Origin: an uncultured Bacteroides sp.
Lineage (GTDB): Bacteria; Bacteroidota; Bacteroidia; Bacteroidales; Bacteroidaceae
Assembly (NCBI RefSeq): GCF_949298305.1
Contig: NZ_CASFWU010000003.1
Span: 1-64,000 of the forward strand
Length of the DNA stretch: 64,000 bases
Direction: 5' to 3'
How positions within the stretch are numbered: position 1 is the first letter of the stretch; each line of letters begins with the position of its first letter. Below the pieces are notes generated by a model. It saw only the letters and a list, made by a program, of their open reading frames with translations, was not told the origin of the DNA and searched no databases. The position numbers were made by a program, and so were the translations under genes. Of the stretch, positions 18,539 through 27,891 are shown one piece after another.

Positions 18539-19486
18539 CTACCCGTTCAGCAGGTATCTTTCTGCCTCGATGGCAGCCTTGCATCCACTGGCAGCGGCGG
18601 TAATGGCCTGGCGGTAATGGGGGTCGGCCACATCACCGGCAGCAAATACGCCCGGCACCTTGGTGCGCGGAGTGCCCGGTTCGGTCAGGATATAGCCCAC
18701 CTCGTCCGTGTCCAGATAAGGCTTGAAGATGCCGGAGTTGGGTTCGTGACCGATGGCCAGGAAGAAGCCGTCTATGGGCAGGTCGTAACGTTCCTCGTCA
18801 GGCTGTCCCATGCGTTTCACCAGATGTACGCCTTCCACCCCGCCTTCGCCATACAGGCCTACGGCATTGTGCTCGAACAGCACCTCTATCTTCTCGTTGC
18901 CCATCACACGTTCCTGCATGATTTTGGAAGCACGCAGGAAAGGCTTGCGGACGATGAGGTAAACCTTGGAAGCCAGTCCGGCCAGATAAGAAGCCTCCTC
19001 ACAGGCTGTATCTCCGCCTCCTACTACGGCCACCACCTTCTTGCGGTAGAAGAACCCGTCGCACGTGGCACAGGCGCTGACACCGATGCCGGCATATTTC
19101 TTCTCGTCCTCCAATCCCAGATACTTGGCGGCAGCTCCGGTGGCAATGATAATGGTATCTGCCTCAATCACCTTTTCGTCGTCAATCGTCACCCGGTAGG
19201 GCTTTTGGCTAAGGTCGGCGGCAGTAGCCACTCCATAGCGCAGGTCGGTACCGAAACGTTCGGCCTGCTTGCGCAAATCCTCCATCAGTTGCGGACCGCT
19301 GATGCCTTCGGGATAACCCGGAAAGTTTTCCACATCGGTCGTAGTGGTCAGCTGTCCGCCCGGTTGCAGTCCTTCGTACAACACCGGCGAAAGGTTGGCA
19401 CGACTCGCATAGATTGCCGCTGTATATCCGGCAGGGCCCGATCCGATAATCAGGCATTTCACTCTTTCTGTATCCATATCTTTCAC
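18539..19486 (-). CDS. trxB: Thioredoxin-disulfide reductase
   Basis: The 315-residue flavoprotein reduces thioredoxin with NADPH. The FAD-binding GSGPAGYTAA lies at about residues 16-25, the redox-active CATC at about 139-142, the NADPH-site GGGDTACEEA just after it, and the C-terminal FAD motif AAGDVADPHYRQAITAAASG near 280-300. These are the standard TrxB features, and the length is normal. A start at 19477 (MDTERV) is also possible. It is the last gene of the ftsK-lolA-trxB run, 33 bases after lolA. Confidence 0.95.
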   Translation of the reverse strand: MKDMDTERVKCLIIGSGPAGYTAAIYASRANLSPVLYEGLQPGGQLTTTTDVENFPGYPEGISGPQLMEDLRKQAERFGTDLRYGVATAADLSQKPYRVTIDDEKVIEADTIIIATGAAAKYLGLEDEKKYAGIGVSACATCDGFFYRKKVVAVVGGGDTACEEASYLAGLASKVYLIVRKPFLRASKIMQERVMGNEKIEVLFEHNAVGLYGEGGVEGVHLVKRMGQPDEERYDLPIDGFFLAIGHEPNSGIFKPYLDTDEVGYILTEPGTPRTKVPGVFAAGDVADPHYRQAITAAASGCKAAIEAERYLLNG

Positions 19487-19519
19487 TTTTAAATTTTAAA
19501 TTTCATTCTTCACATTGCA

Positions 19520-20152
19520 TCACCTCAAATCAATCACCTCTGCACCCGGATATTCCTTGGGGTCGAAAGTAAAGAAGCGGTCGGGGTAGGACTGACCGGT
19601 TTCGTAAGACGTGACCGAAACAACCGCCACGTCCTTCCCACCCCGCTGGGCCATACTGATTCTCAAGGGACGGAACGTATTTTTCTGCACATAGAGGATA
19701 ATGCACTGCAATTCCTGCTTCGGGTCGGTAGAAGTCAGAATGACCTCGTAAGCATTCAGCTTCTGCCCGGTGGCCGTATTGCCCGTCTTCAGGCTATAGC
19801 CTTGTCTGTACGAATACAGCAGGGCGTAGGGATTCAGGCTTTGCAGTTCATCGGGGGTAGGCTCCGATACATTCACTTCCTCACTGGAAGTGAGATAACT
19901 CCACTGGGTATGTCCGTCGAACCAAGTCTTGACACCTTCGGTCTCCAGCACGAACTTGTCACCCTTCAGGAAAATGGTGCCCGAGGCCGTGTTTCCCTGT
20001 GACTGCACCGTAAACGTGGCTTTGATGCCTCCGGCCTTCTCGAAGTTGCCGGCCGTACGGTCCAGAATCTGGCGGGCATCCGGCTGCTGCGCCCACACCT
20101 GAAGAGCGAGGCACAACATCCCGATTAATCCTAATATACCTTTAATTCTCAT
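19520..20152 (-). CDS. lolA: LolA-like outer-membrane lipoprotein carrier
   Basis: This is a 210-residue periplasmic protein with a signal peptide (MRIKGILGLIGMLCLALQVWA). The LolA fold is indicated by IKATFTVQSQGNTASGTIFLKGDKFVLET, DGHTQWSY and the EEVNVSEPTPDELQSLNPYALL region. LolA binds the lipids of lipoproteins released from the inner membrane and takes them to the outer membrane. The ATG at 20152 is chosen because it opens the signal peptide. The gene starts 17 bases after ftsK, so both are likely on one transcript, an order common in Bacteroidales. Confidence 0.88.
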   Translation of the reverse strand: MRIKGILGLIGMLCLALQVWAQQPDARQILDRTAGNFEKAGGIKATFTVQSQGNTASGTIFLKGDKFVLETEGVKTWFDGHTQWSYLTSSEEVNVSEPTPDELQSLNPYALLYSYRQGYSLKTGNTATGQKLNAYEVILTSTDPKQELQCIILYVQKNTFRPLRISMAQRGGKDVAVVSVTSYETGQSYPDRFFTFDPKEYPGAEVIDLR

Positions 20153-20169
20153 ATTTTTCAAACATTCGG

Positions 20170-22662
20170 TCATTGCAAATTGTTCAGTCGCATTTCCAGG
20201 TCGTTCTCATCGATACAGAATACCTCACGTGGCTTACTGCCCTGTGCAGGGCCTACGATGCCGGCCTTCTCCAACTGGTCCATCAGCCGTCCGGCCCGGT
20301 TGTAACCGATGGCAAACTTACGCTGGATGAGCGAGGTGGAGCCTTGCTGGTGGACAACTATCAATCGGGCGGCATCCTCAAAGAGCGGGTCAAGACGGCC
20401 CATGTCCACATCGCCCAAATCTCCGCCCGCACTTTCATCCACATACTCGGGGAGGTAGAAAGCAGTGGGATAGCCTTGCTGACGGGCAATGTATTTCGTA
20501 ATCTCGGCCACCTCGGGCGTGTCGATGAAAGCGCACTGCACGCGTACCGGGTCTGCCCCTTGCAGAAACAGCATGTCGCCGCGGCCTATCAGCTGGTTGG
20601 CCCCCGGACGGTCGAGGATGGTGCGGGAGTCTACCATGGCCGACACGCGGAAGGCGATACGGGCGGGGAAGTTGGCCTTGATGGTACCCGTGATGATGTT
20701 CGTCGTGGGTCGCTGTGTGGCTATAATCATGTGGATACCTACCGCACGGGCCAATTGGGCAATACGGGCAATGGGCAGTTCCACATCCTTGCCCGCCGTC
20801 ATAATCAGGTCGCCGAACTCATCAATCACCACCACGATGTAGGGCATGTAGCGGTGTCCCTTTTCGGGATTGAGGCGGCGGTTGATGAACTTCTCGTTAT
20901 ATTCCTTCACGTTGCGCACATGGGCCAGCTTCAGCAAGTCGTAGCGCGTATCCATCTCCACACAAAGGGAGTTCAGTGTCTGCACCACCTTGGTTACGTC
21001 GGTGATGATGGCATCCCCGCCGTCGGGCAGTTTGGCCAGGAAGTGGTGTTCAATGACCGAATAGATGCTGAATTCCACCTTCTTGGGGTCAACCAGCACA
21101 AACTTCAGTTCGGCCGGATGTTTCTTATATAATAAGGAGGTAATGATGGCGTTCAGTCCCACCGATTTTCCCTGTCCCGTAGCACCGGCCACCAGCACGT
21201 GGGGCATCTTGGCCAGGTCCACCATGAACACCTCGTTGGTGATGGTCTTTCCCAGGGCAATGGGCAACTCGTAGGTAGACTCCTGGAATTTCTTGCTGCC
21301 GATGATGCTCTGCCCCGACACGATTTTCGGATTGGAGTTGGGCACCTCGATACCAATGGTACCCTTGCCGGGAATGGGGGCAATGATGCGGATGCCCAAG
21401 GCCGAAAGGCTGAGGGCAATATCGTCCTCCAGACCGCGTATCTTCGAAATGCGCACGCCCTGTTCCGGTGTAATCTCGTACAGGGTTACCGTCGGTCCCA
21501 CGGTGGCCTTGATGGAGTTGATTTCGATGCCGAAGCTGCGCAGGGTGTTCACAATCTTGTCCTTGTTGGCATTCTGCTCTTCCATGTCGATGGTAGGCCC
21601 GTTGTCGTCGTAATGCTTCATCAGGTCGAGCGTGGGGAAGTGGTAGTTCTCCAGATCCAGCCGCGGGTTGTAGGGCTCTGTCTCCTTGCCCTGATAGTCC
21701 TCTTCCTCCTCGGCAGCCGCTACCTCAAACCCCGGTTCGCGGTGGCTTTTTTCCTCGGTTTCGGCCGTTGCGGGCTCCGGTTCGGGAGTTTCGATGGTCA
21801 TGGTCACCTCAGAGGCCGATGTGCGACGTTCAGCCGACGTTTCGTTATTCAGTTCCAGCGTTATCGGCTGTTCATCGTCCTTATCGTCAGGAGCCGTCTC
21901 GGGCTGCGGTTCGTCTTCAGTTTTTTCAACCTTGTCTGCTACAGGTTTCTTCTTTTCAGGCTTGCGTCCCTTCACTGTCCACGAATCCCTGAATTCCTCG
22001 GGCACGGTCCCCTCGGCACTCTCCTTCTTTTCCTTCCGCCTCAGGAAGTTCAGCGCAAACAGTCCGCGCAGCCACACGACCGTGCGCGCACTCACGTAGA
22101 TGAGGAAGCAGACCGCCGTGACAAACAGCAGCATCCATACACCCGGAACCCCTATCTGCGACACCAGCCAGTTGCTGACGTTATAGCCGTGCATACCGCC
22201 CAGGTAGAGGAACGAGTCCTTGTACTGGTCCATAAAGGCAAAGCCGAAGAACACGGAAAACCATATCATCAGCAGCGAACAGCCTATGAACCACCGCCAC
22301 AACCTCACCGTGCGCACCTTCATCAGCTTCAGTCCGGCCATGGTGAGAAACACCAGGATGAAGAACGAAGACACGCCGAAGCAGTCGTTTATCAGGTAAC
22401 TGGCCAGCTGCGCTCCACGCGAGCCGGCATAGTTCTTCACGCCGTTGTCGGTCGAAGCCAGTTGCTGTTCGCCTCCGTCTATGATGCTCTGGTCGGCGGC
22501 GCCGGTAACAAAGAACGACGAAAAGGCCAGCAAAAGGTAGACGGAAAAAATGACCAAAATCAAACCGATGACGAAACGGATGGTCTCACTCTTGAAAACG
22601 GCCTTCATCTTCTGAAAGAACGACGGAGATGCCGGTTTATCTTTGGGAGTCTCTTTTTTCAT
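20170..22662 (-). CDS. ftsK: DNA translocase FtsK
   Basis: The 830-residue protein pumps DNA through the closing septum and activates dimer resolution. The N-terminal part has four membrane segments (about 25-190). An acidic, low-complexity linker follows (about 240-370), then the alpha/beta motor with Walker A GATGQGKS (about 495-502) and Walker B VVVIDEFGDL (about 607). The C-terminal gamma winged helix (LIVVHQQGSTSLIQRKFAIG) reads the KOPS sites. The ATG at 22662 precedes the hydrophilic cytoplasmic start; an upstream ATG at 22746 would overlap the promoter and the hydC stop. It heads the ftsK-lolA-trxB operon. Confidence 0.95.
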   Translation of the reverse strand: MKKETPKDKPASPSFFQKMKAVFKSETIRFVIGLILVIFSVYLLLAFSSFFVTGAADQSIIDGGEQQLASTDNGVKNYAGSRGAQLASYLINDCFGVSSFFILVFLTMAGLKLMKVRTVRLWRWFIGCSLLMIWFSVFFGFAFMDQYKDSFLYLGGMHGYNVSNWLVSQIGVPGVWMLLFVTAVCFLIYVSARTVVWLRGLFALNFLRRKEKKESAEGTVPEEFRDSWTVKGRKPEKKKPVADKVEKTEDEPQPETAPDDKDDEQPITLELNNETSAERRTSASEVTMTIETPEPEPATAETEEKSHREPGFEVAAAEEEEDYQGKETEPYNPRLDLENYHFPTLDLMKHYDDNGPTIDMEEQNANKDKIVNTLRSFGIEINSIKATVGPTVTLYEITPEQGVRISKIRGLEDDIALSLSALGIRIIAPIPGKGTIGIEVPNSNPKIVSGQSIIGSKKFQESTYELPIALGKTITNEVFMVDLAKMPHVLVAGATGQGKSVGLNAIITSLLYKKHPAELKFVLVDPKKVEFSIYSVIEHHFLAKLPDGGDAIITDVTKVVQTLNSLCVEMDTRYDLLKLAHVRNVKEYNEKFINRRLNPEKGHRYMPYIVVVIDEFGDLIMTAGKDVELPIARIAQLARAVGIHMIIATQRPTTNIITGTIKANFPARIAFRVSAMVDSRTILDRPGANQLIGRGDMLFLQGADPVRVQCAFIDTPEVAEITKYIARQQGYPTAFYLPEYVDESAGGDLGDVDMGRLDPLFEDAARLIVVHQQGSTSLIQRKFAIGYNRAGRLMDQLEKAGIVGPAQGSKPREVFCIDENDLEMRLNNLQ

Positions 22663-22689
22663 TGCAAAAATACTTTCTTGTTTGGCTTG

Positions 22690-22722
22690 CAAAATTAAGA
22701 AAAACTCCGTTAGCAAACCAAA
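22690..22722 (-). promoter_or_regulatory. Promoter of ftsK-lolA-trxB
   Basis: On the minus strand TTTG (22722-22719) is followed after 21 bases by TAATTTTG (22697-22690). It fits within the short gap between hydC and ftsK, indicating that ftsK is not simply read through from the hydrogenase operon. Confidence 0.65.
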
Positions 22723-22732
22723 TGACAGTGAT

Positions 22733-23227
22733 TTAATTTGCACCACCCTCCAGCTCTTCGATAATCCGTTTCACGTCCACCGGCTGCAGGCGTCCGTACA
22801 CCTTCTCGCCTATCAGCACCACAGGCGCCAGCCCGCAGGCCCCCACACAGCGCAGGCAGTCGAGCGAGAACTTGCCGTCGGGGGTGGTCTCGCCCACCTC
22901 GATACCCAGCACGCGCTTGAACTCCTCAAGCAGCCGCTCCGAGCCGCGCACGTAGCAGGCGGTGCCCATGCAGACCGAAATGGGGTAGCGTCCCTTGGGC
23001 GTCATGGTAAAGAAAGTATAGAAGGTGACCACGCCGTAGACCCTGGACACCGGGATGTCCAGCCGGCGGGCTATGATGCGCTGCATTTCCTCGGGCAGAT
23101 AGCCCAGCAGGTGCTGCGCCTCGTGCAGGATGTTTATCAGTTCGCCCGGCCGGTCGCCGTGGCGCCGGCAGATGTCCTCCACCTGCTCCGCCACATCGCA
23201 AGCTAATCTATTGTTGTTGTCAGACAT
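22733..23227 (-). CDS. hydC: [FeFe]-hydrogenase accessory electron-transfer subunit, NuoE-like
   Basis: The 164-residue protein is a thioredoxin-fold [2Fe-2S] subunit of the NuoE/HndA/HydC family. Four ligand cysteines are in place: C86 and C91 (CMGTAC), C127 and C131 (CVGAC). Length and motif match the 24-kDa complex I subunit. It passes electrons within the HydABC complex in the cytoplasm. It is the last gene of the three-gene operon hydB-hydA-hydC, 74 bases after hydA. The gene name follows Thermotoga usage; HndA is the equivalent in Desulfovibrio. Confidence 0.9.
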   Translation of the reverse strand: MSDNNNRLACDVAEQVEDICRRHGDRPGELINILHEAQHLLGYLPEEMQRIIARRLDIPVSRVYGVVTFYTFFTMTPKGRYPISVCMGTACYVRGSERLLEEFKRVLGIEVGETTPDGKFSLDCLRCVGACGLAPVVLIGEKVYGRLQPVDVKRIIEELEGGAN

Positions 23228-23301
23228 AATCTCTCGGTTTAATGGTTATGATGCCGGCAGGCGTCCGCCCGGAGGAGTCCCGGCGGATGCCTGTCCGACG
23301 C

Positions 23302-25068
23302 TTATTCTATCGACTTGTTGAAATAGTGCGTATGCAGCAGCCGTTCCGCCTTCTCGCCCAGGGGTTTGCCCAGATACTCCTCGTAGAGGGTGCGGATGTA
23401 GGGATTGGCGTGCGACTTGCGCAGGGGCTTGGTGGCATCCTCGCGATACAGTGCATTGGCACGGGCATAGAGCACGTCGGAGTGGCCGTGATGGAGCGGC
23501 TGTCCGCCGCCGCCGATGCAGCCGCCGGGGCAAGCCATGATTTCAATGACATGATACTCGTTGCGCCCGTTGCGCACGTCGTTCAGCAGATGACGGGCGT
23601 TGCCCAAGCCGTGGGCAATGCCCACTTTCAGCTCGAAGCCGTTCAGGTCGATGGCGGCCCGGCGCACGCCTGCCAGCCCCCTCACCTGCTCGAAGTTGAC
23701 GTTGGACAACGGCTTGCCCGTATAGATTTCGTACACCGAACGCAGGGCCGCCTCCATCACGCCGCCCGTGGCGCCAAAGATGACGCCCGCCCCGGTAGAG
23801 GCCCCCAGGGGCATGTCGAACTCGGCGTCGGGCAGAAGGGTGAAGCCGATGTTGGCCTGCTTGATGAGCCGTGCCAGCTCGCGCGTGGTGATGGAGTAGT
23901 CCACGTCGGGGCTGCCGTCGGTCTTGAACTCCTCGCGGTCGCACTCGTACTTCTTGGCCAGGCAGGGCATGATGGAGACCACCACCAGCCGCGAGCGCGG
24001 AATGCCCATCTTCTCGGCCCAGTAGGTCTTGGCTATGGAGCCGAACATCTGCTGGGGCGAACGGGCCGTAGAGGGGATGTCCAGCAGGTCGGGGAACTGA
24101 TGCTCGAAGAAGTTGACCCAGGCGGGACAGCACGATGTGAGGATGGGGAGGCGCACCGAGCGGTCGCCGTCCAGGTAGCGGGTCAGGCGGTTCAGAATCT
24201 CAGCCCCCTCTTCCATCACGGTGAGGTCGGCCGCAAAGTCGGTGTCGAACACGTAGTCAAAGCCCAGCTCGCGCAGGGCGTAGACCATCTTGCCCGTGAC
24301 CAGCGTGCCCGCGGGCAGACCGAACTCCTCGCCCAGGGCGGCACGCACGGCGGGCGCCGTCTGCACCACCACGACCTTGTCCGGGTTGGACAGGTCGTCC
24401 AGCAGGCGGTTGGTGTGGTCGCGCTCGGTCAGGGCGCCCACGGGACAGACGGCCACGCACTGGCCGCAGTAGGTACACTCGCTGTCGGTCATCATCTTGT
24501 CGAAGGCGGGGGCGATGGTGGTGTTGAAACCGCGCCGGATGGCACCCAGCGCACCCACGGTCTGTACATCGTTGCAGACGCTCTCGCAACGGCGGCAGAA
24601 GATGCACTTGTCCATGTTGCGCACAATGGACGAGGTGACCTCACGCTTGCGGGGCGACAGCTCGCCGCCGTTGAAGGGCATTTCGCGGATGTTGAAGCGC
24701 AAGGCCAGATTCTGCAACTCGCAGTTGCCCGACTTGGGACAGGTGAGGCAGTCGTTGGGATGGTCGGAGAGAATCAGCTCGGCCACCACACGGCGGGCGT
24801 TCATCACCCGCAGCGTGCTGGTGCGCACCACCATGCCGTCCGTGCAGCGGGTGGCGCAGGCGGGGGCCAGATTCCTCCGCCCCGCCACCTCGACCACGCA
24901 GATGCGGCACGAGGCGGGGTTGTTCTTCACGCAGGTGCCCTTCAGGTCGATGTGGCACAGGGTAGGTATGTCGATGCCAATCTTTCGGGCAGCCTCCAGG
25001 ATGGTGGTCCCGGCCGGCACCGTGATGTAGTGGCGGTCTATCTGTAAGGTAATCTGTCTTTCGTCCAT
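23302..25068 (-). CDS. hydA: [FeFe]-hydrogenase catalytic subunit (group A, HydA/HndD type)
   Basis: The 588-residue enzyme forms or oxidises H2 at an H-cluster. All three signatures are intact: L1 TSCCPAW (about 311), L2 MPCLAKKYE (about 367) and L3 CPGGCIGGGGQP (about 515). In front are an N-terminal [2Fe-2S] domain (C38, C46, C54, C57, C71 region), a His-ligated [4Fe-4S] site (H103, C107, C110, C116) and two ferredoxin clusters (CIFCRRCESVC, CTYCGQCVAVC). The length equals HndD and lacks the extra C-terminal [2Fe-2S] domain of Thermotoga HydA. With the NuoF- and NuoE-like neighbours it should couple NADH and reduced ferredoxin to H2. Confidence 0.95.
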   Translation of the reverse strand: MDERQITLQIDRHYITVPAGTTILEAARKIGIDIPTLCHIDLKGTCVKNNPASCRICVVEVAGRRNLAPACATRCTDGMVVRTSTLRVMNARRVVAELILSDHPNDCLTCPKSGNCELQNLALRFNIREMPFNGGELSPRKREVTSSIVRNMDKCIFCRRCESVCNDVQTVGALGAIRRGFNTTIAPAFDKMMTDSECTYCGQCVAVCPVGALTERDHTNRLLDDLSNPDKVVVVQTAPAVRAALGEEFGLPAGTLVTGKMVYALRELGFDYVFDTDFAADLTVMEEGAEILNRLTRYLDGDRSVRLPILTSCCPAWVNFFEHQFPDLLDIPSTARSPQQMFGSIAKTYWAEKMGIPRSRLVVVSIMPCLAKKYECDREEFKTDGSPDVDYSITTRELARLIKQANIGFTLLPDAEFDMPLGASTGAGVIFGATGGVMEAALRSVYEIYTGKPLSNVNFEQVRGLAGVRRAAIDLNGFELKVGIAHGLGNARHLLNDVRNGRNEYHVIEIMACPGGCIGGGGQPLHHGHSDVLYARANALYREDATKPLRKSHANPYIRTLYEEYLGKPLGEKAERLLHTHYFNKSIE

Positions 25069-25087
25069 AATGCTTGCGTATTAGAAG

Positions 25088-26995
25088 TCAACTGACGGTA
25101 ATGGCCTTGAACTTGCACCGCGCCATGCACATGCCGCACTTGATGCACTTGCCGGGGTCTATCACGTGAGGCTTGCGCACGTCGCCCATGATGGCGTCCG
25201 CCGGGCAATGCTTGAAGCACAGGTGGCAACCCACACAGAGCGTGGGGTTGATGACATAAGTGAGCAACGCCTTGCACTGCCGGGCACGGCACACCTTGTC
25301 GCGGACGTGCTCCAGGTATTCGTCGTAGAAGTTGTCCAGCGTGGAGAGTACGGGGTTGGGCGACGTCTGGCCCAGCCCGCAGAGGGCGGTGTCCTTGATG
25401 ACCCTGCCCAGGGTGGAGAGCTTCTCCAGGTCCTGCTCCGTCCCCTTGCCGGAGGTAATCTTGTTGAGCAGCTCCAGCAAGCGCTTGTTGCCGATGCGGC
25501 AGGGAGTACACTTGCCGCACGACTCCTCGACGGTGAAGTCCAGGTAGAAGCGGGCGACAGACACCATACAGTCGTCCTCGTCCATCACAATCATGCCGCC
25601 GGACCCCATCATGGAGCCCGCCGCCAGCAGGTTGTCGAAGTCGATGGGCGTGTCCAGGTGCTTCTCCGTCAGGCATCCGCCCGAGGGGCCTCCCGTCTGC
25701 ACGGCCTTGAACTTCTTCCCGCCCTTGATTCCGCCGCCAATCTCGTAGATGACCTCGCGGAGGGTAGTGCCCATGGGCACCTCTATCAGCCCCACATTGT
25801 TTATCTTTCCCGCCAGGGCAAACACCTTCGTCCCCTTGGAGCGCTCCGTCCCGATGGAGGCGAACCACTCGGCCCCCCGGGTGAGGATGACGGGGATGTT
25901 GGCCAGCGTCTCCACATTGTTCACGTTGGTGGGCTTGCCCCGGTAGCCGCTCTCGGCCGGGAAGGGCGGCTTCAGCGTGGGTTCGCCGCGCTTGCCCTCC
26001 ATGGAGTGAATGAGCGCCGTCTCCTCGCCGCAGACAAAAGCGCCCGCACCGTAGCGTATCTCGATGTCGAAACTGAAGTCCGTGCCCAGTATCCGCGTGC
26101 CCAGCAGGCCGTAGTCCCTCGCCTGCCCGATGGCGGTCTTCAGGCGGTGGATGGCCAGGGGATATTCCGCCCGGATGTAGACCAGCCCCCTGCCGGAGCC
26201 GATGGCATAGCCGCAGATGGCCATGGCCTCCACCACCGAGTGCGGGTCGCCCTCCATGATGCTGCGGTCCATGAAGGCGCCGGGGTCGCCCTCGTCGGCG
26301 TTGCACACCACATACTTCACGTCGGCCTGCCGGCTGGCAGCGAACTCCCACTTCAGGCCCGTGGGGAATCCTCCCCCGCCCCGTCCGCGCAGGCCCGAGC
26401 GCTTGATGACGTCCACCACGTCGGCGGGCTGCTTGTGGAGCAGGCAGTCCGCCAGGGCCAGATAGCCGTGGCGGGCAATGTACTCCTCGATGTTCTCGGG
26501 GTCGATGAATCCGCAGTTGCGCAGGGCAATGCGCTTTTGCTTGCGGTAGAAGTCCATGTGCTTGGAGTCGCTCACCGTGCGCCCGTCCTTGGGGTCGACA
26601 TAGAGCAGACGCTCCACCTTGCGGCCGCCCACAATGTGCTCTGTCACGATTTCCTCCGCATCTTCGGGAGCCACCTGCGTGTAGAACGTGTTGTCGGGAA
26701 TCACCTTGACGATGGGCCCCTTCTCGCAGAAGCCGAAGCAGCCCACGGTGATGACCTCCACGCGGTCGTCCGCGCCTTTCGCGGCCAGTGCCGCCTTCAG
26801 ACGGTCGGCAATGAGGCGGCTCGACGAGGCTTTGCATCCGGTTCCCCCGCAAACCAGAATCTGCAGATGCTCCGCGCCTCCGGCCAGCCCGCAGCATGGC
26901 GCCTCCACGCTGCGGTTGCTCTCCTCGCGCAGTAGCAGTGCCTGGCGGGCACGCTGTCTGATTGCTTGCAAATCTTGGGTAGTCTGTATCTTCAT
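25088..26995 (-). CDS. hydB: NADH-binding hydrogenase subunit, NuoF-like
   Basis: This 635-residue flavoprotein is the NADH-oxidising subunit of the hydrogenase complex. An N-terminal thioredoxin-like [2Fe-2S] domain has C49, C54, C86 and C90. The NuoF core includes the FMN site GRGGGGFPTG (about 204) and the NADH region GDPGAFMDRSIMEGDPHS. The SLBB domain and the cluster motif ESCGKCTPCRIG (about 490) follow, then a C-terminal double [4Fe-4S] ferredoxin domain (CVGCHLCFKHCP, CIKCGMCMARC). The domain order is that of HydB/HndC and not of complex I NuoF, which lacks both ends. It is the first gene of the operon and overlies a long false reading frame. Confidence 0.93.
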   Translation of the reverse strand: MKIQTTQDLQAIRQRARQALLLREESNRSVEAPCCGLAGGAEHLQILVCGGTGCKASSSRLIADRLKAALAAKGADDRVEVITVGCFGFCEKGPIVKVIPDNTFYTQVAPEDAEEIVTEHIVGGRKVERLLYVDPKDGRTVSDSKHMDFYRKQKRIALRNCGFIDPENIEEYIARHGYLALADCLLHKQPADVVDVIKRSGLRGRGGGGFPTGLKWEFAASRQADVKYVVCNADEGDPGAFMDRSIMEGDPHSVVEAMAICGYAIGSGRGLVYIRAEYPLAIHRLKTAIGQARDYGLLGTRILGTDFSFDIEIRYGAGAFVCGEETALIHSMEGKRGEPTLKPPFPAESGYRGKPTNVNNVETLANIPVILTRGAEWFASIGTERSKGTKVFALAGKINNVGLIEVPMGTTLREVIYEIGGGIKGGKKFKAVQTGGPSGGCLTEKHLDTPIDFDNLLAAGSMMGSGGMIVMDEDDCMVSVARFYLDFTVEESCGKCTPCRIGNKRLLELLNKITSGKGTEQDLEKLSTLGRVIKDTALCGLGQTSPNPVLSTLDNFYDEYLEHVRDKVCRARQCKALLTYVINPTLCVGCHLCFKHCPADAIMGDVRKPHVIDPGKCIKCGMCMARCKFKAITVS

Positions 26996-27017
26996 GTATA
27001 TCAGATTTGGTCAAATA

Positions 27018-27047
27018 CAAAGATAGCGATAAGTTTTCATTATCAAA
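27018..27047 (-). promoter_or_regulatory. Promoter of the hydrogenase operon
   Basis: On the minus strand TTTG (27047-27044) precedes TATCTTTG (27025-27018) with an 18-base spacer, one short of the usual 19-21. The box is 22 bases before the hydB ATG. Confidence 0.65.
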
Positions 27048-27208
27048 ATGAAAGCAACATAGATTTTGATTCCCCAAGTGCCATAATCCATTTCACCTGC
27101 CTGTTCGGGCATCAAACCTCCTTAACCGGCCTCCCGACCTCTTTTTATCGAAAAATATCAGGAAAAGCATTAATAAAACAGAAAAGAAGCATTGAAAATG
27201 CAGTCATA

Positions 27209-27239
27209 TTTGTAATGAGTACAAACAACATTATCTTTG
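27209..27239 (+). promoter_or_regulatory. Consensus promoter of the 5-hydroxyisourate hydrolase gene
   Basis: TTTG (27209-27212), a 19-base spacer and TATCTTTG (27232-27239) match the Bacteroides consensus exactly. The leader before the ATG is about 70 bases. Confidence 0.8.
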
Positions 27240-27316
27240 CTTCCTGAAGTTATTATTCACTCAGGTTTCACACTTACGGAACCCATGTTATTTATTTCAC
27301 TAAAAACTATCCGACC

Positions 27317-27730
27317 ATGAAAAAACGTTTCTTATTCTTCGTCGCAACAGCCCTCATCAGCGCCCTGACAGCATTCGGCCAGACAAAAGAGTACCAGCTT
27401 TCAAGCCACATTCTCGACATCAACCAGGGCAAGCCGGCAACCGGAGTCAAAATCACCTTGGAAAAGCAGGACAAAGACGACCACTGGACCGTTATCGATG
27501 AAAAGACGACCAACCCGGACGGCCGCGTGAAAGATTTCCTTGAACGAGACGGAAACGACCATAAAGGCATCTACCGGTTGACTTACCACGTTGCGCCCTA
27601 TTTCGAAGCACAAAAGCAATCTACTTTCTACCCCTTCATCGAAGTGGTGTTTGAAATTAAAGACAACAACCATTACCACGTCCCCATCACCCTTTCGCCC
27701 TACGGATACTCCACCTATCGGGGCAGCTGA
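27317..27730 (+). CDS. Exported 5-hydroxyisourate hydrolase (transthyretin-like)
   Basis: The 137-residue protein has a signal peptide (about 1-21, ending AFG) and then the HIUase fold. The start motif LSSHILDINQGKPATGV and the C-terminal YGYSTYRGS that defines the family and closes the active site are both present, as is HYHVPITLSP. HIUase converts 5-hydroxyisourate, the urate oxidation product, to OHCU. No urate oxidase, OHCU decarboxylase or allantoinase gene is near, so the substrate may come from outside the cell. Periplasmic location is inferred from the signal peptide. It is monocistronic with a consensus promoter. Confidence 0.9.
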   Translation: MKKRFLFFVATALISALTAFGQTKEYQLSSHILDINQGKPATGVKITLEKQDKDDHWTVIDEKTTNPDGRVKDFLERDGNDHKGIYRLTYHVAPYFEAQKQSTFYPFIEVVFEIKDNNHYHVPITLSPYGYSTYRGS

Positions 27731-27841
27731 CGCCTTACAATGCCCGAAAGGCAGCCGCACACTTCACGCCACATTCCCCATGCGACCTTCGTCAAGGAGC
27801 ACATCCCCTATCTTTTTTTAGGAAGAAACAAACCTTTTTCC

Positions 27842-27849
27842 TATCTTTG
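27842..27849 (+). promoter_or_regulatory. -7 box upstream of the DUF5063 gene
   Basis: TATCTTTG matches the -7 consensus 43 bases before the ATG. It overlaps an in-frame ATG at 27847, which rules that codon out as the start. Confidence 0.6.
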
Positions 27850-27891
27850 CAAACCGAATATAAGCAGATTACGCTTAGACTCCCAAACAAT

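Noticed and set aside
25038..27077. 679-codon open frame on the minus strand over hydB
   Set aside because: It is another frame of hydB with a Gly/Arg-rich composition and no domain; hydB has all its cluster and FMN motifs.
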